Below are positions 17,986 through 26,617 of a DNA stretch of 64,000 nt, in pieces. The stretch lies in assembly GCF_000758685.1 (NCBI RefSeq), contig NZ_CP009286.1, positions 4,494,501 to 4,558,500 of the forward strand, given 5' to 3'. This DNA comes from Paenibacillus stellifer (GTDB lineage Bacteria; Bacillota; Bacilli; Paenibacillales; Paenibacillaceae). Every line of letters begins with the position of its first letter. Position 1 is the first letter of the stretch. The translations under genes and the position numbers were made by a program. The notes beneath the pieces were generated by a model. It was not told the origin of the DNA. It saw nothing but the letters and a program-made list of their open reading frames with translations, and made no database searches.

Positions 17986-18762
17986 CTATTTCCGGTTCAG
18001 CATATTGTAGGTCAGTCTGTCGGCCAGGCGCGGAGCCAGGCCGTACAGGCGGATGCCGATAGCCGCCAGGAGGGGGAGGTCCAATTCCTCCTTGCCTTTC
18101 TCCATCAGCTTGATGATCTTTTCGGACACATACTGGGCGGGCATCATGAAGCTGCCCACGTTCTTCACATAGCTGCCCGAAGGGTCGGCAACCTTGAAGA
18201 AATTCGTCTCAATCGGTCCCGGGTTGACTGAGGAGATGACAATTCCGCTATGGCGCAGCTCCTGTCTCAGCGCATTGGTAAATCCGATCACCGCGTGCTT
18301 CGATGCACTATAGGCCGCGGAACGCGAAGTGCCGATCTTGCCGGCCATCGAAGCAACGTTGACAATATGACCGCTGCGGCACTCCAGCATATGCGGTACG
18401 ACCGCCTTCGTGCAGCGGACAACGCCCATATAATTGACATTCATCATGTCGTCAAATTCCTGTACCGGCATATCGGTGAAATCCTCAAACTTGCCGTAAC
18501 CGGCATTGTTAAGCAGGATATCGATTGTGCCGTACGTCTCGTAAATCTTCGCGAACGTGATCTCCACATCGCGGGATTGGCTGACATCACAGACATGGAG
18601 GCCGTAAGGCCCCGGTATTCCGGCCGCCACCTCTTGCAGCTTCTCCTCCGAACGCGCCAGAAGAACCGGAATGGCTCCCCGGCTGCCGAGCAGCTGCGCT
18701 GTAAGCGCCCCGATGCCGCTGGAAGCGCCGGTAATGACTGCGATCTTCCCTTTAAGCTCCAT
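17986..18762 (-). CDS. Short-chain dehydrogenase/reductase (SDR) family oxidoreductase
   Basis: NAD(P)-dependent classical SDR of 258 residues. The Rossmann glycine motif TGASSGIG (11-18), NNAG (about 86-89), catalytic Ser near NVASMAG and YSASK (Y about 151, K about 155) are all present. The C-terminal 35 residues (LPLLAAIGIRLYGLAPRLADRLTYNML) are hydrophobic, as in membrane-associated DltE/YqjQ-type members, so it may act on a lipid-like or cell-wall substrate; that is an inference. AGGAG lies 13 bases upstream of the ATG, a long spacing. It is monocistronic and ends at a clear terminator. Confidence 0.85.
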   Translation of the reverse strand: MELKGKIAVITGASSGIGALTAQLLGSRGAIPVLLARSEEKLQEVAAGIPGPYGLHVCDVSQSRDVEITFAKIYETYGTIDILLNNAGYGKFEDFTDMPVQEFDDMMNVNYMGVVRCTKAVVPHMLECRSGHIVNVASMAGKIGTSRSAAYSASKHAVIGFTNALRQELRHSGIVISSVNPGPIETNFFKVADPSGSYVKNVGSFMMPAQYVSEKIIKLMEKGKEELDLPLLAAIGIRLYGLAPRLADRLTYNMLNRK

Positions 18763-18813
18763 TGCGAGCTTTCAGCTCCTGTCTCTTATAGGATGATATT
18801 CCTATCAACCATA

Positions 18814-19272
18814 TTAAGAGATCATCACCTGAATATCCAGTTCGCCGATGCCGTCCATCAGCAAGGGAATGCTTAGCGCCTTGCGCGGGAGGAAAGCCAC
18901 CAGATTCTCCGACTTCATCACCTGCGGCGGCGTAATATCCACAGCCACTCCCTGGCTGGAGAGAATGGTGCTTGCGTTGCCGCTGATCATGTTCCCAAGC
19001 TCGGATATGGCGCTCTGCCCCATTTCATCCATTTCGGCAATCGGATAGCCGCCCATCATTGCAGACACCATGCGCAGCGCCACTTGTTCCGCAATGCCGA
19101 AGACGATATCACCGCTAAGCTGCCCTGTCATCCCGACTTTAATCCATATATGATTATCGATCAGCTCAATCTCTTTAATTCCCAGATTCCCGGTAGACGG
19201 CGACACTTGAATCACCTGTTCAATAACGACACGCGCAGATTCCAAAAATGGATTTATGACTTCCGCCTTCAT
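18814..19272 (-). CDS. CheX-like chemotaxis phosphatase family protein
   Basis: Protein of 152 residues resembling the CheC/CheX/FliY family. The hallmark segment AISELGNMISGNA (about 86-98) carries the E-x2-N catalytic pair used by CheX to dephosphorylate CheY-P. Other parts fit CheX: an N-terminal helix MKAEVINPFLESA and a strand-rich C-terminus. No other chemotaxis gene is nearby, which is usual for lone CheX genes. The ATG at 19272 is chosen since homologous sequence begins there and GGGGG lies 13-17 bases upstream; an earlier in-frame codon at 19317 is less likely. Confidence 0.75.
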   Translation of the reverse strand: MKAEVINPFLESARVVIEQVIQVSPSTGNLGIKEIELIDNHIWIKVGMTGQLSGDIVFGIAEQVALRMVSAMMGGYPIAEMDEMGQSAISELGNMISGNASTILSSQGVAVDITPPQVMKSENLVAFLPRKALSIPLLMDGIGELDIQVMIS

Positions 19273-19418
19273 ACTAGTGCTGTGTCCCCCTTTTCCGGTT
19301 TGATTCCATGTTACCAAAGTCCCATGTCCAATAAACCATATTATATCTCATTTATCGGCAAAATTCACCAAAAATTAAGGCCTCTGGTCATAATTAATTT
19401 GCGGGGTGAGCGGTGTCA

Positions 19419-19447
19419 TTGCCCTGATCTTCGTAATCTCCTATAAT
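19419..19447 (+). promoter_or_regulatory. Sigma-A promoter of the LysR gene
   Basis: TTGCCC (19419-19424) and a perfect TATAAT (19442-19447) are 17 bases apart, about 80 bases upstream of the LysR start codon. Confidence 0.65.
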
Positions 19448-19525
19448 TTAATCAAATGCCGACATATGGCGTAAGATATATACATAAATACAGGTCAACA
19501 CAGGTTGGCAAAAGGGGGCATCCGC

Positions 19526-20431
19526 ATGAACATCAGCCAACTGGAGACGCTAATCATGATTTCAAAGACGATGAGCTTCCGCAAGGCGGGAGAGCTGCTG
19601 AATCTGACCCAGCCTGCGGTCTCCGCGCAGATCAAAAGCCTTGAGGAAGAGTTCAAGACCCAACTGGTCGATCGAAACCAGCCGGTTACGCTGACGGATA
19701 AAGGCAAGGTGTTCCTTGCGCATGCGGAGCAAATCGTTAACATTGTCGATGACCTCAAGCACAGGCTCGCCGATCTGGACGAAACACCACAGGGGCATAT
19801 TATACTCGGTACGACAACATCCATCGCCATACAGATTCTGCCGCGCATTCTTTCCTATTTCCAGGACCAATTTCCTCTTATCAAGACATCGATTCAGTCC
19901 ATGTCCTCCACGCAGATCTATCAGCATGTCGAGAACGGCCTTGTCGACGTAGGCATCGGGTATCTGATCGGCGACAGCCCGGGAATGACAACCTCGGTTC
20001 TGTATTACGACACCTTCGAGCTTGTCGTCTCTCCGAGACATCCGCTGGCGGCGCAGCCCGGCATGGCCAGAGTCGAAGTGCTCGGCCAGACGCCGCTTAT
20101 TCTGCTCTCTCCCGACACCGTGGGCCGCATGTTCGCCGAGGAGGTCTTTGCAAAACACGGCATCCAGAGCCATGTGATCATGGAGCTGACGAGCAGCGAG
20201 GAGGTCAAGCGGATGGTGGAGCTTGATCTGGGGGCAGGTATCATCTCCAAGCAGTCGGTGGCTGAGGAAGTCCGCGCCGGAACGCTCAAGATCATCCCGA
20301 TCATGGAGCTTGAAGTAACGCATCCCGTTGGAGTCATAACCAAATCGGGCAAATATGTAGGCTCGGCGATGCGGCAGTTCCTGAGCGACTTGAAGGGAAT
20401 GCCGGAGACACATTTTATCGGTTCGGAATAA
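19526..20431 (+). CDS. LysR family transcriptional regulator
   Basis: LysR-type regulator of 301 residues: an N-terminal winged helix-turn-helix (MSFRKAGELLNLTQPAVSAQIKSLE, about 16-40) followed by a periplasmic-binding-like effector domain (about 88-295). The ligand and targets are unknown. The ATG at 19526 has AAAAGGGGG about 8 bases upstream; an upstream TTG at 19505 would precede the conserved MNISQLETL start. It runs 45 bases ahead of the histidinol-phosphatase gene in the same direction with no terminator seen between, so the two may be co-transcribed. Confidence 0.88.
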   Translation: MNISQLETLIMISKTMSFRKAGELLNLTQPAVSAQIKSLEEEFKTQLVDRNQPVTLTDKGKVFLAHAEQIVNIVDDLKHRLADLDETPQGHIILGTTTSIAIQILPRILSYFQDQFPLIKTSIQSMSSTQIYQHVENGLVDVGIGYLIGDSPGMTTSVLYYDTFELVVSPRHPLAAQPGMARVEVLGQTPLILLSPDTVGRMFAEEVFAKHGIQSHVIMELTSSEEVKRMVELDLGAGIISKQSVAEEVRAGTLKIIPIMELEVTHPVGVITKSGKYVGSAMRQFLSDLKGMPETHFIGSE

Positions 20432-20476
20432 CGTGCTGACAGTCAACCCATTCTGGCCAAAAGGAGATGCATAAAT

Positions 20477-21286
20477 ATGAAATTTGACCTGCACACCCAT
20501 CATTTCCGCTGCGGCCACGCTGATGGAAACATCCGGGATTATATTGAAGCCGGCATCCAAAACGGACTTAAAGTCATAGGCATTTCGGATCACACGCCGT
20601 ACTTCGGACATCCGGAAGACCGTGCTTTTCCCCATATTGCCATGGCGAAATCGGAATTCGCGAATTATGTGGAAGAGGTCTTGTCGCTGAAGAAGGAATA
20701 TGACGGGGTTATCGACGTTCTGCTTGGCATTGAATCCGACTTTTTCCCCGAGCATGTGGAAGCCTACCGCCAGGTATTGAACTCCTATCCGTTCGATTAT
20801 ATTATCGGGTCGGTGCACAGCACGGGCGGGGTCAGCATTTTCAACAAGAACCGTTGGAAGCATCTCGGGGCCAAGGAACAAATCGCCGTCAAGACCGAAT
20901 ACTACCGCCTGATCGGGGAGTCCGCCCGCAGCGGCATGTTCCAGATTCTGGGCCATATCGACGCGATGAAGGGCAACTATCCCGGCTTCTCCGACATCCC
21001 CGCCCCCGGTCCGCTGGACGAATGCCTGAAGATCATCGGCGACTCCGGTGTCGCCATCGAAATCAACACATCCGGCAAAACGAAGCTCAGCGGCGGATGG
21101 TATCCGTCCGACGATATTTTGGAGCGGGCGCTGCGGTACGGCGTGCCGGTTACCTTCGGCTCGGATGCGCACAAGCCTTCCCGCGTCGGGGATGAGCTTG
21201 AGCAGGTTGCCGCAAGGCTTAAGGAAATCGGCTTCACCTCCTGGGTGTATTTTAAAGAACAGAGACAGATCGAAGTCCCCCTGTAG
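20477..21286 (+). CDS. hisJ: Histidinol-phosphatase, PHP family
   Basis: Metal-dependent PHP-domain phosphoesterase of 269 residues that removes phosphate from L-histidinol phosphate, the penultimate step of histidine synthesis. Metal ligands are visible in DLHTHHFRCGHA (4-15), DHTPY (38-42), the E-x-D pair in LGIESD, H in GSVHS, and SDAH near the C-terminus. AAAAGGAG precedes the ATG. No other his genes are in the window; the nearest upstream gene is a LysR regulator. PHP proteins of this class include other phosphatases, so the substrate is likely but not proved. Confidence 0.82.
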   Translation: MKFDLHTHHFRCGHADGNIRDYIEAGIQNGLKVIGISDHTPYFGHPEDRAFPHIAMAKSEFANYVEEVLSLKKEYDGVIDVLLGIESDFFPEHVEAYRQVLNSYPFDYIIGSVHSTGGVSIFNKNRWKHLGAKEQIAVKTEYYRLIGESARSGMFQILGHIDAMKGNYPGFSDIPAPGPLDECLKIIGDSGVAIEINTSGKTKLSGGWYPSDDILERALRYGVPVTFGSDAHKPSRVGDELEQVAARLKEIGFTSWVYFKEQRQIEVPL

Positions 21287-21310
21287 GCATGTCGTTCCTG
21301 GAAAAAATCA

Positions 21311-21355
21311 AACAGCGACAGACCAGGGCGGGGTGTCCAGGGCTGCCGCTGTTTT
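21311..21355 (+). terminator. Terminator after hisJ
   Basis: ACAGCGACAG (from 21312) pairs with CTGCCGCTGT with one mismatch and is followed by TTTT. A GC-rich loop lies inside. Confidence 0.6.
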
Positions 21356-21416
21356 CATTCAGTAATCTAGAGACAGAAACCGCTCCGAATGAATTTGTTC
21401 TCTAAAATTGGCGATC

Positions 21417-22230
21417 TTAGCCGCCAAACGGCTCTTCACTAGAGTAAATCTCATGGAAAAATCCCATGTACAAGATATCTTCTTCCAGACATTTTATAAG
21501 ATACGACAGCTCCTCGTTACACTCAGACTCTTCCCAATTGTTGCCCATATCCTCGAATCTGCCTAATATATTTTCCATAAGATTGACTTGGATAAATAAC
21601 GGCAACTTATCCAGCATCGAGTCTTCGAGATTGGTCTCGGATCTGTATCCCGCGAGGACTATCTCAAAATAATCATCCATGAACTTTCTGCGTTTACTAG
21701 CGTCTGGTTCAAATTGTATCCAGCCCACGCCGTTTCCCCAGATACTGGCCAAGTCAAACATATACCAACCGAAACATGAGTTATCGAAATCATATACAGT
21801 TATTTGTCCGGTATCAAAATCTATCGAATAATTCCCATCATTGTAATCGAAATGGATCATACCAAAAGTCTCCAGGCTCATATCCAATCCTTGTAAGGTA
21901 TCAAGGAGTTCTACCATCTTTCTCCTTAAGCAAAGGCAAGGAACACGGTATCAGTTTATCAATATATTCGGCATTGTATTTGTCAAAAAAGCTAAATCGG
22001 CGATGGACAGGCGTATACCCTTTCGATATTTGGTGCAGTCTCCCCAGGGTTTTGCCGCAATTATAATAATATTCGGTAATTGGAACTCCCTCTCGGTACC
22101 GATAATTATTTTCTACAAGCATTTTCCCCTTAGCCTTTTCAAACAGGCAGACAAATAAGATGTGGTCGTTGTGGGTGATCTCCTCCAGCAGATTCCCCTT
22201 TCGGGAGCTGATAATATTTGAGACACACAT
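21417..22230 (-). pseudogene. Broken aminoglycoside phosphotransferase-like gene
   Basis: Two overlapping frames form one APH/choline-kinase-fold protein. The upstream piece (22230-21901) holds the N-lobe part GNLLEEITHNDHILFVCLFEKAKGK; the downstream piece (21917-21417) carries the catalytic loop IHFDYNDGN and metal-binding DFDN. A frameshift lies between about 21901 and 21917. The first roughly 60 residues of a normal phosphotransferase are missing: in frame upstream of 22230 there is a TAA and the DNA belongs to another gene. The active-site region is intact, so it decayed recently or the frameshift is a sequencing error. Function would have been phosphorylation of a small hydroxylated compound. 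Confidence 0.75.
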
Positions 22231-22340
22231 CGGTTAGGTGGATTCCAAATAACAGTTCGGGATGGTTTGATGCCAGGTATCTTGTAACGCCAGACCCAAT
22301 TTCCCCGCCTGCGGCAGCAAATTTATTGAATATGAAAGCG
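22228..22340 (-). pseudogene. Scrap of an epoxide-hydrolase-like alpha/beta hydrolase
   Basis: Translating the minus strand gives NKFAAAGGEIGSGVTRYLA followed by SNHPELLFGIHLTDV, which reads like the nucleophile-elbow region of epoxide hydrolases (usual form GGDWG...LA..HPE...GIHL) with E in place of the nucleophile Asp. There is no start codon, no further homologous sequence on either side, and it runs straight into the phosphotransferase remnant at 22230. It marks a deletion junction. Confidence 0.45.
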
Positions 22341-22520
22341 TTTAATAGGCATTGTGTTCCCCCCCTTGTTATATCGCTATTATATCCCTCGCATTTGTCC
22401 GGTACACTGGTGTTAATGAAGTATTTAACTATACGATTTGATAGGTGATTGCTATGCCGCAGGATTATGGTAGCGATATTACGAAGCGAATAACGATGAA
22501 GACCCTAACACATGCTTTAC

Positions 22521-22973
22521 TTATTTATTTCCGAGTTGTTCCGCTAAACCGATTAACAGTCCTTCGGTTCCACGAATGTAGCAGAGCCGGTACGAGTCCT
22601 CGTACTGAACCACTTCGCCGACGAGCTGAGCACCGTGCTTAGTGAGTCTGGATACCATTTCATCAATGTCTTCAACAGTGAACATCACACGCAGATAACC
22701 GAGAGCGTTCACAGGAGCAGTCCGGTGATCTGATATCGTAGGCGGGTTAACAAATCGCGAAAGTTCAAGCCGGCTGTGGCCATCCGGGGTAACCATCATA
22801 GCAATCTCTACGTTCTGAGAACCCAGTCCGGTTACGCGACCAGCCCATTCACCTTCAACAATGGCCCGCCCTTCGAGCTTCAAACCAATCTCCTCAAAGA
22901 AAGAAATTGCGTCATTCAGGGATTCTACAACGATGCCGACATTGTCCATTCTTAGTAGTTTATTCTCGGCCAT
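22521..22973 (-). CDS. VOC (glyoxalase/bleomycin-resistance fold) family protein
   Basis: Protein of 150 residues with two beta-alpha-beta-beta-beta modules of the vicinal-oxygen-chelate fold: MDNVGIVVESLNDAISFFEEIGL (9-31) and YLRVMFTVEDIDEMVSRLTKHG (93-114). Likely metal positions include the E of RLELSRF and E137 of GTEGLLIGL; a first ligand is not obvious (VGIVV has no His), so it may be a binding protein rather than an enzyme. GAGG lies 5 bases before the ATG. It stands alone, divergent from the ABC1 kinase gene. Confidence 0.8.
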   Translation of the reverse strand: MAENKLLRMDNVGIVVESLNDAISFFEEIGLKLEGRAIVEGEWAGRVTGLGSQNVEIAMMVTPDGHSRLELSRFVNPPTISDHRTAPVNALGYLRVMFTVEDIDEMVSRLTKHGAQLVGEVVQYEDSYRLCYIRGTEGLLIGLAEQLGNK

Positions 22974-23144
22974 AGGTTCCTCTCCTTATGTGCACTTTAT
23001 ACGTTAACAATTCGGAGTTCCGATATGATATCCTGCTGATTCCTATGCATGAAAAATGAGCTTCCTTGAAAATATGATTAGTATGAAATAACATACTATT
23101 GTGCAGATTGTACATCATAAGGAGAGATTAAGGATGCAGCAAGG

Positions 23145-24857
23145 ATGAGTGAATTCTTTCAATTGATGAAGGATGTCAGATTCAGAAGAACTATGCGAAT
23201 GATTTTTAAGTTTGCTTGGGATTTCTGGTGGCTGGGCAGGCAAAAGCACTTTATTCCGAGACGGCGCTTGGAAGCCAGAACAAAAGCATTATATCGAAAA
23301 CAGGCAGCTTATTTTACGAAGACTGCAATGGATATGGGCGGATTAATTATCAAGCTGGGTCAGCATGTGAGTGCGCAAGTGGATATTTTGCCGAAGGAAG
23401 TCATTGATGAATTGTCCAAGCTGCAGGATTCTGTAGCGTCAGTGGATTTTACCGAGATCAAACATAGGCTGGAGAGTGAGCTCAGCGCAACCATTGACGA
23501 GATTTTTGCTGAGTTTAGTCCGACTCCTATCGCTGCGGCTTCCTTAGGACAGGTACATCGGGCGACCTTGCGAACAGGTGAAGAAGTCGCAGTGAAAGTG
23601 ATGCGTCCTGGAGTCGAGGATATTATCGCCATTGATTGGAAATCCATACAAGTTGCTATTCGATTATTGAAACGCCAGACGAAGATTGCAGACTTCATGG
23701 ACCTCGATGCCGTGTATGATGAGTTCTACGAAACCGTTATGGCAGAGCTCGATTATCAAAAAGAGGGACGAAATGCCGAAGACTTTCAGATGCAGTTGAT
23801 CCATCGGGATGATATCGTTGTTCCAGGCATTCATTGGTCCTATACAACTTCAAAAGTTTTAACCATGGAGTTTTTAGAAGGTGCAAAAATCAACGATTTT
23901 GCTAAGCTTGATGCTTGGGGTGTTGATCGGACTAAATTAGCGAAGTCATTGATGGAAATATTTATAGAGCAGATTCTGGTGGAAGGTTTCTTTCATGCAG
24001 ACCCGCACCCGGGAAATGTCCTCGTGCAGCCTGACGGCACAATAGCATTAATCGATTTTGGGATGGTCGGACGAATTGCAGATGATATGAAGGCGCAGAT
24101 GATAGCACTTGTAATGGCTGTGTATTTAAAGGATGCTCACGGCGCAATTGATGCCCTTAATCGTTTAAGATTTTTAAGACGGAATGTAGACTTAGAGGTG
24201 TTTTCAAGGAATCTTACGTTATTATTCGAACAACTTAACGGTGATACGTTTGACTTGAGTTTTGTGACGTCAGGTGACAATTCAGAAGAGTTACGCCATT
24301 TCCTCTATTCTCAGCCCTTTCAGTTACCTGCAAACACCACATTTTTGGGAAAAGCAATGATAACAGTTTATGGACTTTGTCTAGGACTGGACCCTGAGCT
24401 TGATTTGATTGGGACCGCTAAGCCTTACGTCGAAGAGGTTATGCGTGGCGATCTGCGAGGAAGTGCTGTTTCCACCGTTGTCAATGAAGGCAAGAATCTT
24501 CTAAAAGGAATCATTCCTACGACAAAGAAGTTTATTTCTGTAGTCGATAAAATGGATAGCGGAAATTTGCGGGTAAAGTTATCGAGCTCCTTTGAGAAAA
24601 AATTAATAGATACGCAAAATAAGAATACAGGACGGATTGTTGCCACAATCATTGGAGCGGTATTGTTCCTGACTGCTGCAAACCTGTGGAATGAAGTAAA
24701 TCATATCGTTTCTTATGTGCTCGGCACCCTGGGGCTGCTCATTATGCTCGGCCAACTCAAAGCGAGAGAAAGCCGCCGTGAAGCAAGACATGCCAGACAG
24801 ATGCAGGCTATGCGTGAACAGAGCAGATTAGAAAAGTCGAAGTTTAAATCCCGTTGA
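23145..24857 (+). CDS. ABC1/UbiB/AarF family atypical kinase
   Basis: Protein of 570 residues of the UbiB (ABC1/ADCK) atypical kinase family. The family-specific KxGQ motif is KLGQ at 70-73, the Ala-rich nucleotide loop is AAASLGQVHRA (about 137-147), the lysine lies in AVKVMRPG, and the catalytic/metal motifs are HADPHPGN and LIDFGMVG. Two C-terminal hydrophobic helices (about 500-545) anchor it in the membrane. These proteins support quinone or lipid metabolism; the exact substrate is unknown. A five-codon frame (ATG CAG CAA GGA TGA, 23134-23148) overlaps the start as ATGA, perhaps a coupling mini-leader. Confidence 0.88.
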   Translation: MSEFFQLMKDVRFRRTMRMIFKFAWDFWWLGRQKHFIPRRRLEARTKALYRKQAAYFTKTAMDMGGLIIKLGQHVSAQVDILPKEVIDELSKLQDSVASVDFTEIKHRLESELSATIDEIFAEFSPTPIAAASLGQVHRATLRTGEEVAVKVMRPGVEDIIAIDWKSIQVAIRLLKRQTKIADFMDLDAVYDEFYETVMAELDYQKEGRNAEDFQMQLIHRDDIVVPGIHWSYTTSKVLTMEFLEGAKINDFAKLDAWGVDRTKLAKSLMEIFIEQILVEGFFHADPHPGNVLVQPDGTIALIDFGMVGRIADDMKAQMIALVMAVYLKDAHGAIDALNRLRFLRRNVDLEVFSRNLTLLFEQLNGDTFDLSFVTSGDNSEELRHFLYSQPFQLPANTTFLGKAMITVYGLCLGLDPELDLIGTAKPYVEEVMRGDLRGSAVSTVVNEGKNLLKGIIPTTKKFISVVDKMDSGNLRVKLSSSFEKKLIDTQNKNTGRIVATIIGAVLFLTAANLWNEVNHIVSYVLGTLGLLIMLGQLKARESRREARHARQMQAMREQSRLEKSKFKSR

Positions 24858-25352
24858 TGTGTCATTCGATTCGAGAGTCGGAGGCTTATACTCCCATATC
24901 AATGTCATTTTGACTTAATCTTATCGTCAGAATGCAAAACGCCAAGCATGGCAATGTCCGATACTGAATGTGTGATCAGATACGCTTTCATATCCTTATT
25001 AATTTTGTAGGGGAGTTTTGCTGTTTTAAATAATTTGGCGAGGTTTTCTACACCTTATCCTTTTCATCAATTTTACGCACAACTATTCCTTAACGCCATA
25101 CTTAATTGAGTTTCACCTGTCAACCTCTCTTTCTTTATTTCGTCTTTGGCTCCAGCGACAAAAGGATTTATCGTCAGAAGAATTTTTCAAGTTAGTGCAC
25201 AACCTATATACAAATGGGATAACGCCCTATTCTAATAATTGAATCTACCATTCAAACCCAATCATTGTGTTGCACAACAAAAAAGCTCGCATAGGCTTGT
25301 TTACACTTTGTTTTCCATAGAGAGTGACCTACCCTGCTCCTATAGTCCAACA
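24858..25352. other. AT-rich gap with a TetR remnant
   Basis: About 500 bases between the ABC1 kinase and the HxlR gene. Apart from the TetR-like C-terminal scrap at about 25062-25242 nothing is recognised. Confidence 0.4.
25062..25242 (+). pseudogene. C-terminal remnant of a TetR-type regulator
   Basis: One frame reads FRLWLQRQKDLSSEEFFKL and VHNLYTNGITPYSNN then a stop at 25240, which has the look of the ligand-domain end of a TetR/AcrR regulator. A preceding piece in another frame (HQFYAQLFLNAIL) would be the helix before it, so at least one frameshift separates them. No DNA-binding domain is left. Confidence 0.4.
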
Positions 25353-25754
25353 TTACGCTTCACCCGCAGGTGCGGAGCCGCCCGGCTTCTCCGGTTCGCT
25401 GCATTTCGCCTTGACGCTGTAGATTGCCTGCTTATTGCGCTCTCCCCATTCCTTCATCGCAATAATGATTGGCCCGAGCGATTGGCCGAATTCGGTCAAG
25501 GAATAATCGACACGCGGCGGGATCTGTCTATATATCTCACGGTGAACGATGCCGTACTCCTCCAGTTCGCGGAGCTGCAGCGTAAGCATGCGCTGAGTGA
25601 CCTCCGGCTGCAGCCGGCGGAGTTCATTATATCTTTTGGTCCCGGACAGCAAATGATACAGGATTACCCCCTTCCATTTACCGCCAATGACCTCCAGCGT
25701 GACGCTGACGGGGCATCCGGAATATGGCTGATTGTCCACCTCTGCGAATGTCAT
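25353..25754 (-). CDS. HxlR family transcriptional regulator
   Basis: Winged-helix regulator of 133 residues. The HxlR signature is clear: CPVSVTLEVIGGKWKGVILYHLL (about 13-35), RYNELRRLQPEVTQRMLTLQLRELE (about 40-65) and the wing DYSLTEFG. The C-terminal tail is Pro/Ala/Gly-rich. HxlR proteins often respond to electrophiles or redox and control a divergent oxidoreductase, here the nitroreductase that starts about 100 bases away. The ATG at 25754 is chosen because GGGGAG lies 7 bases upstream; an in-frame codon at 25802 has no such site. Confidence 0.88.
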   Translation of the reverse strand: MTFAEVDNQPYSGCPVSVTLEVIGGKWKGVILYHLLSGTKRYNELRRLQPEVTQRMLTLQLRELEEYGIVHREIYRQIPPRVDYSLTEFGQSLGPIIIAMKEWGERNKQAIYSVKAKCSEPEKPGGSAPAGEA

Positions 25755-25814
25755 GATACTGCTCCCCTTTCCATTAGGCACAAAATGGTTCCTATACAAC
25801 ATAAATGTGCGTAC

Positions 25815-25843
25815 TTGCTAGAACGTTAGGTAAAGATTACACT
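25815..25843 (+). promoter_or_regulatory. Possible promoter for the nitroreductase
   Basis: TTGCTA (25815-25820) and TACACT (25838-25843) are 17 bases apart. Transcription would begin near 25850, almost at the first homologous codons, leaving no room for a ribosome binding site. Confidence 0.3.
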
Positions 25844-25899
25844 CCTCCCATACCCTAAATCAACGCCGCTTTGACCCTAATCGCCCCATTCCCGACAAG

Positions 25900-26490
25900 T
25901 TGCTTCGCGAACTGCTCGAAGATGCGCTTCGTTCTCCATCCTGGTCCAATACCCAGCCATGGGAGGTGTACGTAGTGACCGGTGCTGCTCTGGAGCGGCT
26001 TCGTAAGTCCTATCTGGAAACACATGACCGGTCTGAACCCTACGCCCCGGAGGTCCCTATGCCGCAGACATGGCCGGAGGACTTGCAGGACCGCAGCCGC
26101 CGCAACAGCATCCGTCTGTTCGAGAACGTCGGCATTGCCCGCGAGGATCAGGAAGCGAGAGCAGCCAACTGGCGGAATAATTTCCAGTTCTTCAATGCTC
26201 CGGCGTTGGCCATTCTGTGCCAGGACCGTACACTGACAGAATGGTCAATCATGGATCTGGGCACCTTCGGGGGCTATCTCATGCTGTCGGCGGAGCAGCA
26301 CGGCATTCAGTCTGTGCCTGCCTTCAGCTCTGTCGCTTATCCGAAGCTGCTGCGTGCAGAGCTGGATATTCCCGAGCATCTCCTAATCCGCACCGGCATC
26401 CTGCTCGGTTACGCGGAGGAAGATCATCCTTATAACCGGCATGTGTCGGAACGCGAGCCGCTCGAACATCTGGTGCATTTTAAACAATAA
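25900..26490 (+). CDS. Nitroreductase family protein, start region missing
   Basis: FMN-dependent nitroreductase-fold protein of at least 196 residues; SPSWSNTQPWEVYVVTG is the classical flavin-contact segment, and GTFGGYLMLSAEQHGIQSVP the second. In-frame codons upstream of 25900 (NQRRFDPNRPIPDK) continue the homology back to about 25858, including the RR pair that binds FMN phosphate, but no ATG, GTG or TTG occurs between them and a TAA at 25831. The only start available is TTG 25900, without ribosome binding site and without the RR motif. The gene is therefore probably 5'-truncated and inactive, or starts unusually. Confidence 0.6.
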   Translation: MLRELLEDALRSPSWSNTQPWEVYVVTGAALERLRKSYLETHDRSEPYAPEVPMPQTWPEDLQDRSRRNSIRLFENVGIAREDQEARAANWRNNFQFFNAPALAILCQDRTLTEWSIMDLGTFGGYLMLSAEQHGIQSVPAFSSVAYPKLLRAELDIPEHLLIRTGILLGYAEEDHPYNRHVSEREPLEHLVHFKQ

Positions 26491-26554
26491 GGTTCGTGGT
26501 TCAGTCAGTGAAAAAGTATGTTCTGGAGCAGCAGCCAATACGGCTTTAGGTATA

Positions 26555-26587
26555 TAAAAACTCCATTTTGTTTGTTCAAAATGGAGT
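26555..26587 (-). terminator. Terminator of the AICARFT-glycosyltransferase unit
   Basis: On the minus strand ACTCCATTTTG pairs with CAAAATGGAGT (11 bp, perfect) and is followed by TTTTATA. It lies 31 bases past the glycosyltransferase stop. Confidence 0.85.
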
Positions 26588-26617
26588 TGCCCTGTTAAAG
26601 TTGATTGTGCGGAGTCC

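Noticed and set aside
19562..21172. 536-codon antisense frame under LysR and hisJ
   Set aside because: Spans two well supported plus-strand genes; composition typical of a complement frame.
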